34,795 nt of DNA from an uncultured Bacillota bacterium (GCA_947165195.1 CAMUZJ010000003.1:1-34795); one strand, 5' to 3'. Positions 1 through 9,706 are shown, counted from the stretch's first letter. A program made the numbers and translations. Notes: generated by a model not told the origin, from the sequence alone.

Positions 1-512
1 TGTTGATAATTTGTTTCTTGTGGCTGTTGATTACTAGGATTTTTATTTGTATTTTTATTAAAGATACCTTCTATCCATTCAAAAACTGGATCTTGCATTG
101 GTCTTGCTCCTAGATATTTACTTTCTCCAAATCCTAATATTGGATAGAATATAACAGGAAGGAGATAGTTTCCTATAGCAAATGTATCACTTTTTCCAAA
201 GCTTCTTGCTAGACTAACTGCTAAAATTACTCCAAAATAAATACTTGATGCTAACCATAATAATTGTCCAATTACTGGAATGGATGACAAAGCACTGCCA
301 ATAAATACGATAAGAATCCAATAAGGACTGATTCCAACTATTTTACATAATGTAATTGCATTATAGATTGGAACAATTGCTTTCCATCCCTCTTCCCCCG
401 CTTTTGTAAATATTTTCCATAATCCTATGATTAATAAAATTATAAGCGGTAACATAAATAACATTGACACAAAAAGACTTGCAAACAATAGTGTTAAAAA
501 TTCTTCTGTCAT
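1..512 (-). CDS. DUF5684-like multi-TM membrane protein, C-terminus truncated by window edge
   Basis: Reverse strand reads MTEEFLTLLFASLFVSMLFMLPLIILLIIGLWKIFTKAGEEGWKAIVPIYNAITLCKIVGISPYW..., open to the window edge; AGEEGWKAIVPIYN motif is typical of DUF5684. Not in the ORF track because it is incomplete. Confidence 0.75.
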   Translation of the reverse strand, partial: MTEEFLTLLFASLFVSMLFMLPLIILLIIGLWKIFTKAGEEGWKAIVPIYNAITLCKIVGISPYWILIVFIGSALSSIPVIGQLLWLASSIYFGVILAVSLARSFGKSDTFAIGNYLLPVIFYPILGFGESKYLGARPMQDPVFEWIEGIFNKNTNKNPSNQQPQETNYQ

Positions 513-523
513 TTTTTTACTCC

Positions 524-1792
524 TTATTCATTTTCTAAAATTTTTTCTACGGCTTTCATTAAGCCAAGTTTTCCATATGGATAAGTAAGAGATCCTTGCA
601 TATATGCAATATATGGTTCTCTAATTGGTCCATCGCAAGATAATTCAATAGATGATCCTTGTGTAAAGGCACCAGCTGCCATAATTACTTTACTAGTATA
701 CCCTGGCATATCAGAGGCCTCTACGATAGCATTAGAATCAATTGGAGATGCTTCTTGAATTCCTCTTGTAAATTCTATTAGTTTTTCTGGATTTCTAAAT
801 ATAATGTTTTGAACAATATCTGCTCTTTCTTCATTATATTTAGGTTCCACATCATATCCTAATTTTTCTAATACTTTGCTGGTTAAAATAGCTGTTTTTA
901 AAGCACTAGCAACTACACTTGGTGCCATAAACAATCCTTGTAATATTTGTTTATTAATTCCTAAACTTGGTCCTACTTCTCTACCTTCTCCAGGAAGAGT
1001 TAATCTTTCTGCACATAATTCTACTAAGTCATGACGTCCTGCAATATAAGCACCATTAGGAGCAATACCACCTCCTAAATTTTTAATAAGAGAACCTACC
1101 ATAATATCAGCTCCTACTGCTACTGGTTCTACCTTACTAACAAATTCACAATAACAATTGTCTATCATAATAATGATATCATTATCTATCTCTTTTATAA
1201 AGCGAATTATCTTTTCTACTTTGTCAATTGTCAAACTTTTTCTGGTAGAGTAGCCTTTACTTCTCTGGATTTCTATTACTTTTACTTTATGTGTTGTAAT
1301 ATAGTCTTTTATTCTATCATAATCGAAGTCGTTATCTACTAAATCTATTTGATCATATATAACTCCAAAACTTTTTAAAGAAGATGCGTTTTCTACAATT
1401 CCTATGACTTCATCTAAAGTATCATATGGTTTTCCGCAAATACTTAACAAAACATCCCCTGGTCTTAAAAGTCCAAAGAAGCATACTGTTAAGGCATGAC
1501 TTCCAGAAATAAACTGACTTCTAACCAAAGCATCTTCACATCCAAAAATATCAGCAAATATTTTCTCAATTGTATCTCTTCCTAAATCATTATAGCCATA
1601 TCCAGTTGTTGCATTAAAATGTGCTTCACTTACTTGAAATTTATGAAAGCTACTTAATACTCTTAAACTATTATAATCACAAAGTTTATCTATTTGTTGA
1701 AACTGTTCTTGTAATTCTTTATCACATTCATTAATTAAATGAACTGTTTTTTCTGTTATTCCTAATTCTTCATACATGAATAAAACCCTCAC
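524..1792 (-). CDS. Methionine gamma-lyase family / aluminium resistance protein (PLP-dependent)
   Basis: 422-aa ORF; FNATTGYGYNDLGRDTIEKIFADIFG, VRSQFISGSHAL, GGGIAPNGAYIAGR, SCDGPIREPY motifs of the Met_gamma_lyase family. The GTG at 1792 overlaps the SDR stop; internal ATG at about 1777 (MYEELG) may be the true start. Confidence 0.88.
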   Translation of the reverse strand: MRVLFMYEELGITEKTVHLINECDKELQEQFQQIDKLCDYNSLRVLSSFHKFQVSEAHFNATTGYGYNDLGRDTIEKIFADIFGCEDALVRSQFISGSHALTVCFFGLLRPGDVLLSICGKPYDTLDEVIGIVENASSLKSFGVIYDQIDLVDNDFDYDRIKDYITTHKVKVIEIQRSKGYSTRKSLTIDKVEKIIRFIKEIDNDIIIMIDNCYCEFVSKVEPVAVGADIMVGSLIKNLGGGIAPNGAYIAGRHDLVELCAERLTLPGEGREVGPSLGINKQILQGLFMAPSVVASALKTAILTSKVLEKLGYDVEPKYNEERADIVQNIIFRNPEKLIEFTRGIQEASPIDSNAIVEASDMPGYTSKVIMAAGAFTQGSSIELSCDGPIREPYIAYMQGSLTYPYGKLGLMKAVEKILENE

Positions 1793-2532
1793 TATTCATT
1801 AAATTTTCCACCATCGACACGAATAATAGAATCATTTACATAACTAGCTTTTGAACTAGCTAAAAAAACTACTACTCTAGCGATTTCTTCTACTTCTGCA
1901 AATCTATGCAAAAGGATTTTCTTATTATATTCCTCTACTTGTTCCATTGTCAAATCTTTATTCATATCTGTCTTAACCCATCCAGGGCATACACAATTTA
2001 CTTGGATATAAGGAGCAAATTCTCTTGCTAGATTGTGTGTTAGAGAAATAACTCCTGCTTTAGAGGCATCATAATCACAGCTTTCCGGATAATACGTATC
2101 AATGGCATTTGTTGAGGAAATGTTGATAATTTTTCCTTTTTTTAATTCTTTCATAATACGTCCTACATATTTACTACATAAATAAGTTCCTATTAAATTA
2201 ACATCTAATATTCGTCTAAAATCATTCACTGTTTTATCCATTAATAAGGAATCTTTACATATGCTTGCATTATTTACTAATATATCTATTCCCCCGAAAG
2301 CATCACATACATCATTTACCATTTTTTCTACTTCTTCTTCATTAGAAATATCGCATTGCACTACCATTACAGATACATTATATGTATTTGAAATATATTT
2401 TTGAAACTCAATTGCCTCTTCTTCATGATGACAGTAAGTAATAACAACATCTAAGCCACATTTAGCAAATTCTTCAATAATTGCTTTTCCGATACCTCTA
2501 TTACTCCCTGTTACTAGTGCTACTTTTTTCAT
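1792..2532 (-). CDS. Short-chain dehydrogenase/reductase (FabG-like)
   Basis: TGSNRGIG nucleotide-binding motif, NNAS, YDASK catalytic motif, C-terminal DGG. Confidence 0.92.
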   Translation of the reverse strand: MKKVALVTGSNRGIGKAIIEEFAKCGLDVVITYCHHEEEAIEFQKYISNTYNVSVMVVQCDISNEEEVEKMVNDVCDAFGGIDILVNNASICKDSLLMDKTVNDFRRILDVNLIGTYLCSKYVGRIMKELKKGKIINISSTNAIDTYYPESCDYDASKAGVISLTHNLAREFAPYIQVNCVCPGWVKTDMNKDLTMEQVEEYNKKILLHRFAEVEEIARVVVFLASSKASYVNDSIIRVDGGKFNE

Positions 2533-2546
2533 ATATTTCCTTCTTT

Positions 2547-2972
2547 CTATTTTGCTAATTTATAATAATCTATGAAGTTTTGTAATTCTTCTAAATCATT
2601 TATATTAAATAAGTTAGAATACATTTTTCCTTTTTGAAAATATAAAATACCAGACTCAATCTCATCTGTACTAGTAATATTATATTCTTTATATAAGTCA
2701 TCTGCTGTACTACTTTTACTATTTATTTTTTGATAATCTGTACTATTCTTATTTAAAATAGACTCTATTTCTTTACAATTTTTACAGTCTTTCGAATAAA
2801 GATAAATGACATAAGTATTATTTTTGGATATATCATTTTGAACATTTTTAGTAAAACCATACATTCTATAGATTATCACTATCATTAATAAGCTAAATAC
2901 TATTGCTAAAAAAAGTCCTAATAGAAATCTATTTCTATATTTTTTATATTCTGGATCTTTATTTCCTTTCAT
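2547..2972 (-). CDS. Membrane-anchored thioredoxin-like protein
   Basis: N-terminal TM segment (LLGLFLAIVFSLLMIVIIY) followed by YSKDCKNCKEIE, a CxxC redox motif in thioredoxin-like context. Confidence 0.7.
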   Translation of the reverse strand: MKGNKDPEYKKYRNRFLLGLFLAIVFSLLMIVIIYRMYGFTKNVQNDISKNNTYVIYLYSKDCKNCKEIESILNKNSTDYQKINSKSSTADDLYKEYNITSTDEIESGILYFQKGKMYSNLFNINDLEELQNFIDYYKLAK

Positions 2973-3085
2973 AGGATAAATCCCCTTTCTGCTAACTTAC
3001 TTTTATTCTATTGTATCATATATTAAAATATTTTAAAGTTTTAATAATAATATTAGAAAAAATATAAATACTATTATTGTAGTTA

Positions 3086-3114
3086 TTGCCTAGTTAAAAA
3101 TTTTATTATAAAAT
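3086..3114 (+). promoter_or_regulatory. Putative sigma70-type promoter for the glutamine amidotransferase gene
   Basis: TTGCCT - 17 nt - TAAAAT, about 20 nt before the GGAGGAG ribosome-binding site and ATG at 3137. Confidence 0.45.
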
Positions 3115-3136
3115 AGTAAAAAATGGAGGAGTTAAT

Positions 3137-3844
3137 ATGCCGGTTATTGGAATACCAGTCAGATATGATTATAGTAAGGATGAAGAAAAGTCTATTTTAT
3201 ATATTTATGAATCTGTTAGAAGAAGTATTCAACAAGCAGGGGGAGATATTTTTTTATTACTGCCCATTCAAAATATTGATTATATGAAGGTAAAAAATAG
3301 TGACTTTCCACCTTTTTCTAGGAAAGAAAAGGAGAAGATACATTCTATGTTAGATAGGTGTGATGGACTTTTTTTACCAGGGGGAATTAAGTTTACACCA
3401 TTTGATAGATACATTTTAGATTATGCTATTAAAAAGGATATTCCTACTTTAGGAGTTTGTTTAAGTATGCAAATGATGTGTTGCTATAAGAAAAAGATTT
3501 TTCTTAAGGAGATTAGTTCGACAATTAATCACCATCAAGCGGATGAAGATTATGTTCATTCTATAAAGATTGATAAGACTTCTAAATTATTTGAAATAGT
3601 TGGAAAAGAGGAGATAATTGTCAATAGTAATCATAAATATGAAGGAGGAGAAAATCCTATTTATAAGATAACTGCTAAAGCTCCTGATGGAGTAATTGAA
3701 GCCATTGAACATCCTAATTGTACTTTTCATATAGGATTACAATGGCATCCTGAAAAAACTTATTTTACGGATACATATTCTAAAGCAATTATTGATCGAT
3801 TAATTGAGGAAGCAAATAAATATGCTACTAGAAAAAGAAAATAG
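3137..3844 (+). CDS. Class I glutamine amidotransferase-like (gamma-glutamyl-gamma-aminobutyrate hydrolase family, peptidase C26)
   Basis: PVIGIPVRYD start, GLFLPGG, nucleophile GVCLSMQ, QWHPEKT. Confidence 0.88.
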   Translation: MPVIGIPVRYDYSKDEEKSILYIYESVRRSIQQAGGDIFLLLPIQNIDYMKVKNSDFPPFSRKEKEKIHSMLDRCDGLFLPGGIKFTPFDRYILDYAIKKDIPTLGVCLSMQMMCCYKKKIFLKEISSTINHHQADEDYVHSIKIDKTSKLFEIVGKEEIIVNSNHKYEGGENPIYKITAKAPDGVIEAIEHPNCTFHIGLQWHPEKTYFTDTYSKAIIDRLIEEANKYATRKRK

Positions 3845-3871
3845 ATAGTTTCAAGCTATCTATTATTTTTC
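3841..3871 (+). terminator. Intrinsic terminator between convergent genes
   Basis: ATAGATAG-TTTCAAG-CTATCTAT stem followed by TATTTTTC. Confidence 0.65.
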
Positions 3872-4360
3872 TCTAGAAAAATCTATTGTTCTTTTTGTTT
3901 TTTGTTTATTATGGGAATTACTATTTCTTTGTTTTCTAGCTTGAGCTTCTCTACTTTTTTGTTTACGAATGGCTTTTTCTAAAATATTACATATTCTTTG
4001 TTCCTCTTCTGTTTTTACTTTTTTACCATTTAATCCCATTTCTATTTCTAGTCCTAAAATATCTGTCCAATCTTTGGTTGCTAGATATTGTTCCTGACAC
4101 CCCATCTCTAAAGATCTGTTAAATATTTCTATATTTCTTCTAGAAATTACTCTATTAGCTTGTTCTATTTTATAACTAAGTTCTTGATTATTTTGTGATG
4201 CATAATATTGAAGAGATTGTCTAACTATGAATGGAAATTCTAAAATTCTCTCAGCTATTTGATTTTGATTTGCAGCTTTTAAATTAAGCATTTCTACAAT
4301 ATTTTTTATATTATTTTGCATTTTTTCACTTTTATAAATTTCTTCTAGTTCTTTTTTCAT
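3863..4360 (-). CDS. Hypothetical protein, charged/coiled, basic C-terminus
   Basis: 165-aa ORF, no recognised motif; ATG preceded by AGGGAGTGA ribosome-binding-like sequence. Confidence 0.7.
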   Translation of the reverse strand: MKKELEEIYKSEKMQNNIKNIVEMLNLKAANQNQIAERILEFPFIVRQSLQYYASQNNQELSYKIEQANRVISRRNIEIFNRSLEMGCQEQYLATKDWTDILGLEIEMGLNGKKVKTEEEQRICNILEKAIRKQKSREAQARKQRNSNSHNKQKTKRTIDFSREK

Positions 4361-4401
4361 TTATGTCACTCCCTGAAGCAGTATTTTACCACATCTAATG
4401 A

Positions 4402-4447
4402 AAAATAAAAAGCCTAATTTCTTAAGATTTGAAATTAGACTTTTTTT
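4402..4447 (-). terminator. Intrinsic terminator of the ileS operon
   Basis: Reverse strand AGTCTAATTTC-AAATCTTAA-GAAATTAGGCTTTTTATTTTT. Confidence 0.75.
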
Positions 4448-4450
4448 GTT

Positions 4451-7400
4451 TTATATTCTTTCTACTTTTATAACAACTTTTTCATCATTTAATTCTTCAA
4501 TTGGCTCATCACTAGTAACTATTAATTCATCTCCTAATACTTCACCCATTACATAATCTTTGTATTTTTCAATCATCTTCTTAACATTATCAGTACCATT
4601 ATAGAATACTTTAATATGATTCGTAATTTCAAAGTCAGATTCTTTACGAAGAGCTTGTACTTTACGAACAAATTCACGGGCAAGTCCTTCTAAGATTAAA
4701 TCTTCTGTCAAAGTAGTATCAATTACTACACAATTTTTTTCATTTACAACGGATGCATATCCATCTTTTTGTTGTAGAGTAATAATTACTGTATCTTCTG
4801 TTAAGGTAAATTCTTCTCCTTCTAGAGAGATTGTTTTTCCACCATTTCGAATTTCCTCTACTTCTTTAGAACCATAATTTTTCATAACATCTTGAAGTAA
4901 TTTTATCTTTTGTCCTAATACTTTTCCTAATTCTTTAAAGTTAGGTTTTACAGTATAATCAAGATACTCACTCATATCTTTTTTATATTCAATATTTTTA
5001 ACATTCAATTCTTCTTTGATAACACTATCTAAATTACCAATTATTTCTTTATCAGATTCTGGTAATATTAAGTTACTAATAGGTTGACGTACTTTGATAT
5101 TTACTTCTTCTCTAGCAAATCTACCTAAAGAACAAATATCTCTTACTAAGTCCATTTTTTCTTCTACTTCTTCATCTATTAATTTCTCATCATATACTGG
5201 ATACGTTTTTAAATGTACAGATTCTTCGCCAGTTAATTTTTGATAGATTTCTTCTGTAATAAATGGAGTAAGTGGAGCACATAATCTACATAAGGTTTCT
5301 AATACTTCATAGGTAGTTAAATATACTGCTTTTTTAGATTCTGTTAGTTCTGAGTCCCAGAATCTTCTTCTATTACTTCTAATATACCAGTTAGATAAAT
5401 CATCATTTAAGAATGGAATAATATATTTCGTTGCTTTATTTAAGTCATACTCTTCCATAGCAGTACCAACATTTTTAATAAGCTTATTTAATTTTGATAA
5501 TAGCCATCTATCAATTAATTCTCTTTTTTCTACTGGTATATTATCCCCCCTTGGATCGATATGGTCAGCATTGGCATACATTTCAAAGAAGGAATATGCA
5601 TTTTTTAAAGTTGAAATATATTTTGAATATACTTCTTTTACTCCTACCTCATCAAATCGAAGTGGTGTCCATACAGGAGAAGTATATAACATATAAAATC
5701 TAATTGTATCTGCTCCGTATTGTGTCATAATCTCTATTGGATTAATAATATTACCAACAGATTTAGACATTTTCTTACCGTGAGCATCTAGCATCATGTC
5801 ATTTACTACTACATTTTTAAAGCTTGCTTTTCCACTGATTAGGGTAGAGATTACAAGAAGTACATAGAACCATCCTCTTGTTTGATCGACACCTTCTGCA
5901 ATAAAATCAGCTGGAAATTGATTTTCAAATAGCTCTTTATTTTCAAATGGATAATGATACTGTGCATATGGCATAGCACCTGAGTCAAACCATACATCCA
6001 TAACATCTAATACTCTTGACATCGTATTACCACATTTAGGACAATGAATATGAATATTATCTACATATGGTCTATGTAATTCCAAATTATCATCTATTTT
6101 TTCAATTGCTTTTTCTTTTAATTCTGCAACAGATCCAATTGTCTCAAAATGACCACAGTCACAAGTCCAAATTGGTAGAGGGCATCCCCAATATCTATTT
6201 CTAGAAATTCCCCAATCAATCATATTTTCAAGCCAATTGGCAAATCTTTTTTCTCCTACATAATCTGGATGCCAATGAATTTTTTTATTTTCTTCTATTA
6301 TCTTTTCTTTATAGGCAGTATTATGTAAGTACCATGCAGGTTTTGCGTAATAGATTAATGGTTGTTTACATCTCCAACAGTGTGGATAATCATGTGTTAT
6401 TTTTACTTTTTTAAATAACTTATCTTCGCTATGTAGATATTTTATAATATCAATTTCTAGTTCTTGTTCTGTTACTAATCTACCTGTCCATGGACCTTCT
6501 GTATAGCATCCATCTTTTCCTACTGGGTTAACAAAAGTGATACCATTTGCTTTACAAACACGATTATCATCTTCACCAAATGCTGGAGCCATATGAACAA
6601 TCCCTGTACCATCACTGGCAGTTACATAATTATCGGCAAGGATTTCAAATGCTTTTCCTTCGACTTTAATAAAAGGCATTAGTTGTTCATATTGTTTACC
6701 AACTAAATCTTTTCCTTTATAGGTTTCTAATACTTCGTATTCTTCTCCTAGTACTTGATTTGCTAAAGTTTGAGCCACTATAAAGTGATACCCTTTACTA
6801 GCTGCTTTTACATAGGTTAAATCAGGATTGACACATAAAGCAACATTAGCAATTAGTGTCCAAGGGGTAGTTGTCCAAACAAGTACATACGTATCTTCTT
6901 CTTTTAATTTAAATGGGACAATAACTGTATTTACAGAAACTTCTTTATATCCTTGTGCCACTTCAAATGATGAAAGTTCTGTACCACATCGATAACAATA
7001 TGGTAATACTTTATTACTGTGATAAATTAGTCCTTTTTTATTTAATTGATCAATAATCCACCATTCTGTTTCAATATATTCATTACTACAAGTAACATAT
7101 GGATTATCACTATCAATAAATTGTCCCATCATATCGGTAACTTTTCTTACTTCATCGATATTGGTTGCTGTTTCATTTTTACATTCACGACAGAAATTTT
7201 CAACTCCTAATTTTTCAATATCTGCTTTTGATTTAAATCCAAGTTTTTTTTCGACATTAACCTCTATTGGTAATCCATGAGTATCAAGACCGATTTTTCT
7301 TAAGACACGGTATCCTTGCATCGTTTTATATTTACAAAAACTATCTTTTATAGTTTTAGCAAATACATGATGAATTCCAGGTTTTGCATTTGCATAAATT

Positions 7401-7540
7401 GGTCCATCATAGAAAACAAAGTCTTCTCCATCTTTTCTTGTTTCGATACTTCTTTTTAATATATCAATCTTTTTCCAATAATCTGTGTATTTTTTTTCTA
7501 CTTCAGAAACTGTTCCTTTCTCTAATTTTTGAAATTCCAT
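4451..7540 (-). CDS. ileS: Isoleucyl-tRNA synthetase, IleRS2 type
   Basis: 1029 aa; FYDGPIYANAKPGIHHVFAKTIKD, GLDTHGLPIE, editing-domain TTTPWTL and DGTGIVHMAPAFGEDD, KMSKSVGN. The DTHGLP and GIVHMAPAFGEDD motifs and length fit IleRS2. Confidence 0.95.
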   Translation of the reverse strand: MEFQKLEKGTVSEVEKKYTDYWKKIDILKRSIETRKDGEDFVFYDGPIYANAKPGIHHVFAKTIKDSFCKYKTMQGYRVLRKIGLDTHGLPIEVNVEKKLGFKSKADIEKLGVENFCRECKNETATNIDEVRKVTDMMGQFIDSDNPYVTCSNEYIETEWWIIDQLNKKGLIYHSNKVLPYCYRCGTELSSFEVAQGYKEVSVNTVIVPFKLKEEDTYVLVWTTTPWTLIANVALCVNPDLTYVKAASKGYHFIVAQTLANQVLGEEYEVLETYKGKDLVGKQYEQLMPFIKVEGKAFEILADNYVTASDGTGIVHMAPAFGEDDNRVCKANGITFVNPVGKDGCYTEGPWTGRLVTEQELEIDIIKYLHSEDKLFKKVKITHDYPHCWRCKQPLIYYAKPAWYLHNTAYKEKIIEENKKIHWHPDYVGEKRFANWLENMIDWGISRNRYWGCPLPIWTCDCGHFETIGSVAELKEKAIEKIDDNLELHRPYVDNIHIHCPKCGNTMSRVLDVMDVWFDSGAMPYAQYHYPFENKELFENQFPADFIAEGVDQTRGWFYVLLVISTLISGKASFKNVVVNDMMLDAHGKKMSKSVGNIINPIEIMTQYGADTIRFYMLYTSPVWTPLRFDEVGVKEVYSKYISTLKNAYSFFEMYANADHIDPRGDNIPVEKRELIDRWLLSKLNKLIKNVGTAMEEYDLNKATKYIIPFLNDDLSNWYIRSNRRRFWDSELTESKKAVYLTTYEVLETLCRLCAPLTPFITEEIYQKLTGEESVHLKTYPVYDEKLIDEEVEEKMDLVRDICSLGRFAREEVNIKVRQPISNLILPESDKEIIGNLDSVIKEELNVKNIEYKKDMSEYLDYTVKPNFKELGKVLGQKIKLLQDVMKNYGSKEVEEIRNGGKTISLEGEEFTLTEDTVIITLQQKDGYASVVNEKNCVVIDTTLTEDLILEGLAREFVRKVQALRKESDFEITNHIKVFYNGTDNVKKMIEKYKDYVMGEVLGDELIVTSDEPIEELNDEKVVIKVERI

Positions 7541-7553
7541 ATAAACCCTCCTT

Positions 7554-8503
7554 CTAACTGAATATTACATAGCTATAATATATCGCAAATATTGCTAAAA
7601 ATATAATTCCATGTGTTTTATTCAACTTATAATTTCTAAATGAGAATACAAATAATAAGATAGATGCTAATAACATAACAGCTAAGTCTATGTAACTGAA
7701 GGCAATTCTTCCAATTCCACCAAATAATGCGACTGGAAGCGCTACTACTAAACCAATGTTGAAGATATTACTTCCCACTACATTTCCGATTGCTATATCA
7801 TATTCTCCTTTACGAGTTGCTGCAACAGATGTAACTAACTCTGGTAAACTTGTACCTAAAGCAATGATAGTTAAACTGATCATTCTTTGACTTACTCCAA
7901 AGAATCTAGCGATTTCTGATGCTGAGTCTACTACAAAGTTACTTCCTAAGACAATACCAACTAGTCCTAATACTGTATAGATAGCAGCTTTCGACATAGG
8001 CATTATTTCACTATCTTCCTCTTCTTCTGTTGTTTTATTTCTCATCATGGTAAATAAATAATATAAATATACTAAGAAGAAAAGCATTAGTACAATACCA
8101 TCTCCTCTAGTAAACATATTAGGTGCTTTATCGTATAAGCCATCTGTTAATAATACAGCAAATAAAGCAGTTATTAACATAGTAATTGGTAATTCTTTTT
8201 TAACAGTTGCATTTTTTACATTTAAAGTATGTACTACAGCTGAACAACCTAATATTAATAAAATATTTAAGATATTACTACCAATAACGTTTCCAAGGAC
8301 CATATCTCCATTATGAGATAGTAAAGATTTTATACTTACAGCAAACTCTGGAGCAGATGTACCAAAGGCTACTATTGTAAGACCTATTAGCATTTTGGAT
8401 ACTTTGAAGTTAGCAGCTACACTACTAGCACCATCTACAAAAATATCGGCACCTTTAATTAATATGACAAAACCAACAATTAATAAAATAACACTTATAA
8501 TCA
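7554..8503 (-). CDS. CaCA-family sodium/calcium exchanger (YrbG-like)
   Basis: Two alpha repeats: GTSAPEFAVSIKSLLSHNGDMVLGNVIGSNILNI and GTSLPELVTSVAATRKGEYDIAIGNVVGSNIFNI; multi-TM. Start placed at 8503 (MIISVILLIVGF) because GGAGGAATATT precedes this ATG; the ORF-track start at 8591 lies in the T-box terminator. Confidence 0.92.
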
Positions 8504-8539
8504 TAATATTCCTCCTTATTATTTTTTTATGAATAAAAC

Positions 8540-8775
8540 AAAAAAAAGGTAATATCCAAAGGACAGAAACAGACAGTTCCTGTGGTACCACCTTACTTTA
8601 TAAGAACAAAGTTCTTACCTCTATACTATAACGCGTAACCGTATTTATCTTATCCATAAATCGCAACTTGGAAGTGATCTAAATATTTCTTCATAACTTA
8701 TTTTCACCAACCATAAGTTCTCTACGTAATCCAAAATATTCCGTCTTCCGCACTTGCTTTACAGTGACTAATATA
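8540..8775 (-). promoter_or_regulatory. T-box leader, apparent isoleucine (ATC) specifier
   Basis: Reverse strand: stem I GGAA...AATATTT...AGAGAACTTATGGTTGGTGAAAATAAGTT...AAATATTTAGATCACTTCC, canonical antiterminator AAGGTGGTACCAC (about 8581-8593), then a terminator hairpin ending in TTTTTTTT. ATC at 8676-8678 lies in the specifier-loop position. Confidence 0.93.
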
Positions 8776-8808
8776 CCACAATTTGATATAAAATACAACA
8801 ATTATATT

Positions 8809-8836
8809 TTGAAAATATTTTATTCTGTGTTAGAAT
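8809..8836 (+). promoter_or_regulatory. Putative sigma70-type promoter
   Basis: TTGAAA - 16 nt - TAGAAT upstream of AAAGGAG and GTG start at 8868. Confidence 0.5.
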
Positions 8837-8867
8837 ATAGCTCGGACTTATAAAGGAGACAACTAGA

Positions 8868-9203
8868 GTGAGTGAAAAAAATAATATTGAAAAGCAGAGA
8901 TTATGTCAAATCTCTAAATATAAACTTAGTACTGTACTGCATCTTTCTTCTGATATTGCAATGGTAGGATTTTCTACTTTTGGAGCAATAGTCGCTGCTA
9001 AAAACTTTACAAAAGCTATAACAGAAGACAATTTTAATATCACGGGAATAGGACATGGAATATTTGCTGTTATATTTACAGCATCTACTATTTATGCTGG
9101 AGTATGTGCATATAATGAAATAAAAGATCATCAAGAAGTAATGAAGCTTTTAAAAGATAATACTGAAGAAAAGCAGCCAACTCAAAAAGTATTGAAAAGA
9201 TAA
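8868..9203 (+). CDS. Small membrane protein of unknown function
   Basis: 111 aa with two hydrophobic segments; GTG start with AAAGGAG ribosome-binding site and a promoter-like sequence. Confidence 0.65.
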   Translation: MSEKNNIEKQRLCQISKYKLSTVLHLSSDIAMVGFSTFGAIVAAKNFTKAITEDNFNITGIGHGIFAVIFTASTIYAGVCAYNEIKDHQEVMKLLKDNTEEKQPTQKVLKR

Positions 9204-9256
9204 TAATAATACTTGATTTTAAATAATAAAGTTTTTTTGCTAAAAAAAGACAATTT

Positions 9257-9706
9257 CTAAAAGAAATCATCTTCACTACTATTCTCATCTTTTCTTCGAT
9301 TATTAGATTTAGAATTTGACTGATTAGCTTCATCAGAAATACTTCCTTCTAATTTAACATTATTAGGAGTACATAGGAAGATTCCTCCTCCTAATTTTTG
9401 AATATCTCCATTGATTGCAAAGATTGTACCATATAAGAAGTCTACAATTCTTTTTGCAACATCAGGGGTTACTCGTTTTAAATTAACAATGACTGCTACC
9501 CTATCTTTCAAATATTTAGCAATCTGTTGGCTTTCTGAGTATGCACATGGTTCTAATAAAATCATTTTAGAACCAGCAATTCCATTTTCTACATGATATT
9601 CTTCTTTACTCGTTGTATAATATTGATCTTCTACTGACTCTTCTGGATCTGATTTATCATTATTACCTAAGAATCCTTTAAATCCTCTTAATTTATTTAT
9701 ATCCAT
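9257..9706 (-). CDS. sepF: Cell division protein SepF
   Basis: MILLEPCAYSESQQIAKYLKDRVAVIVNLKRVTPDVAKRIVDFLYGTIFAINGDIQKLGGGIFLCTPNNV is a clear SepF (DUF552) domain. Confidence 0.93.
   Translation of the reverse strand: MDINKLRGFKGFLGNNDKSDPEESVEDQYYTTSKEEYHVENGIAGSKMILLEPCAYSESQQIAKYLKDRVAVIVNLKRVTPDVAKRIVDFLYGTIFAINGDIQKLGGGIFLCTPNNVKLEGSISDEANQSNSKSNNRRKDENSSEDDFF

Noticed and set aside
5494-5703. 69-aa + strand ORF inside ileS
   Set aside because: Antisense to a clear aaRS coding sequence; no ribosome-binding site or family resemblance.
8901-9333. Two minus-strand ORFs (77 and 81 aa) opposite the small membrane protein and sepF 3' end
   Set aside because: Antisense/overlapping with better supported genes and biased Ser/Tyr/Ile/Leu composition typical of shadow frames.
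9411-9596. 61-aa + strand ORF inside sepF
   Set aside because: Antisense shadow of the SepF domain.
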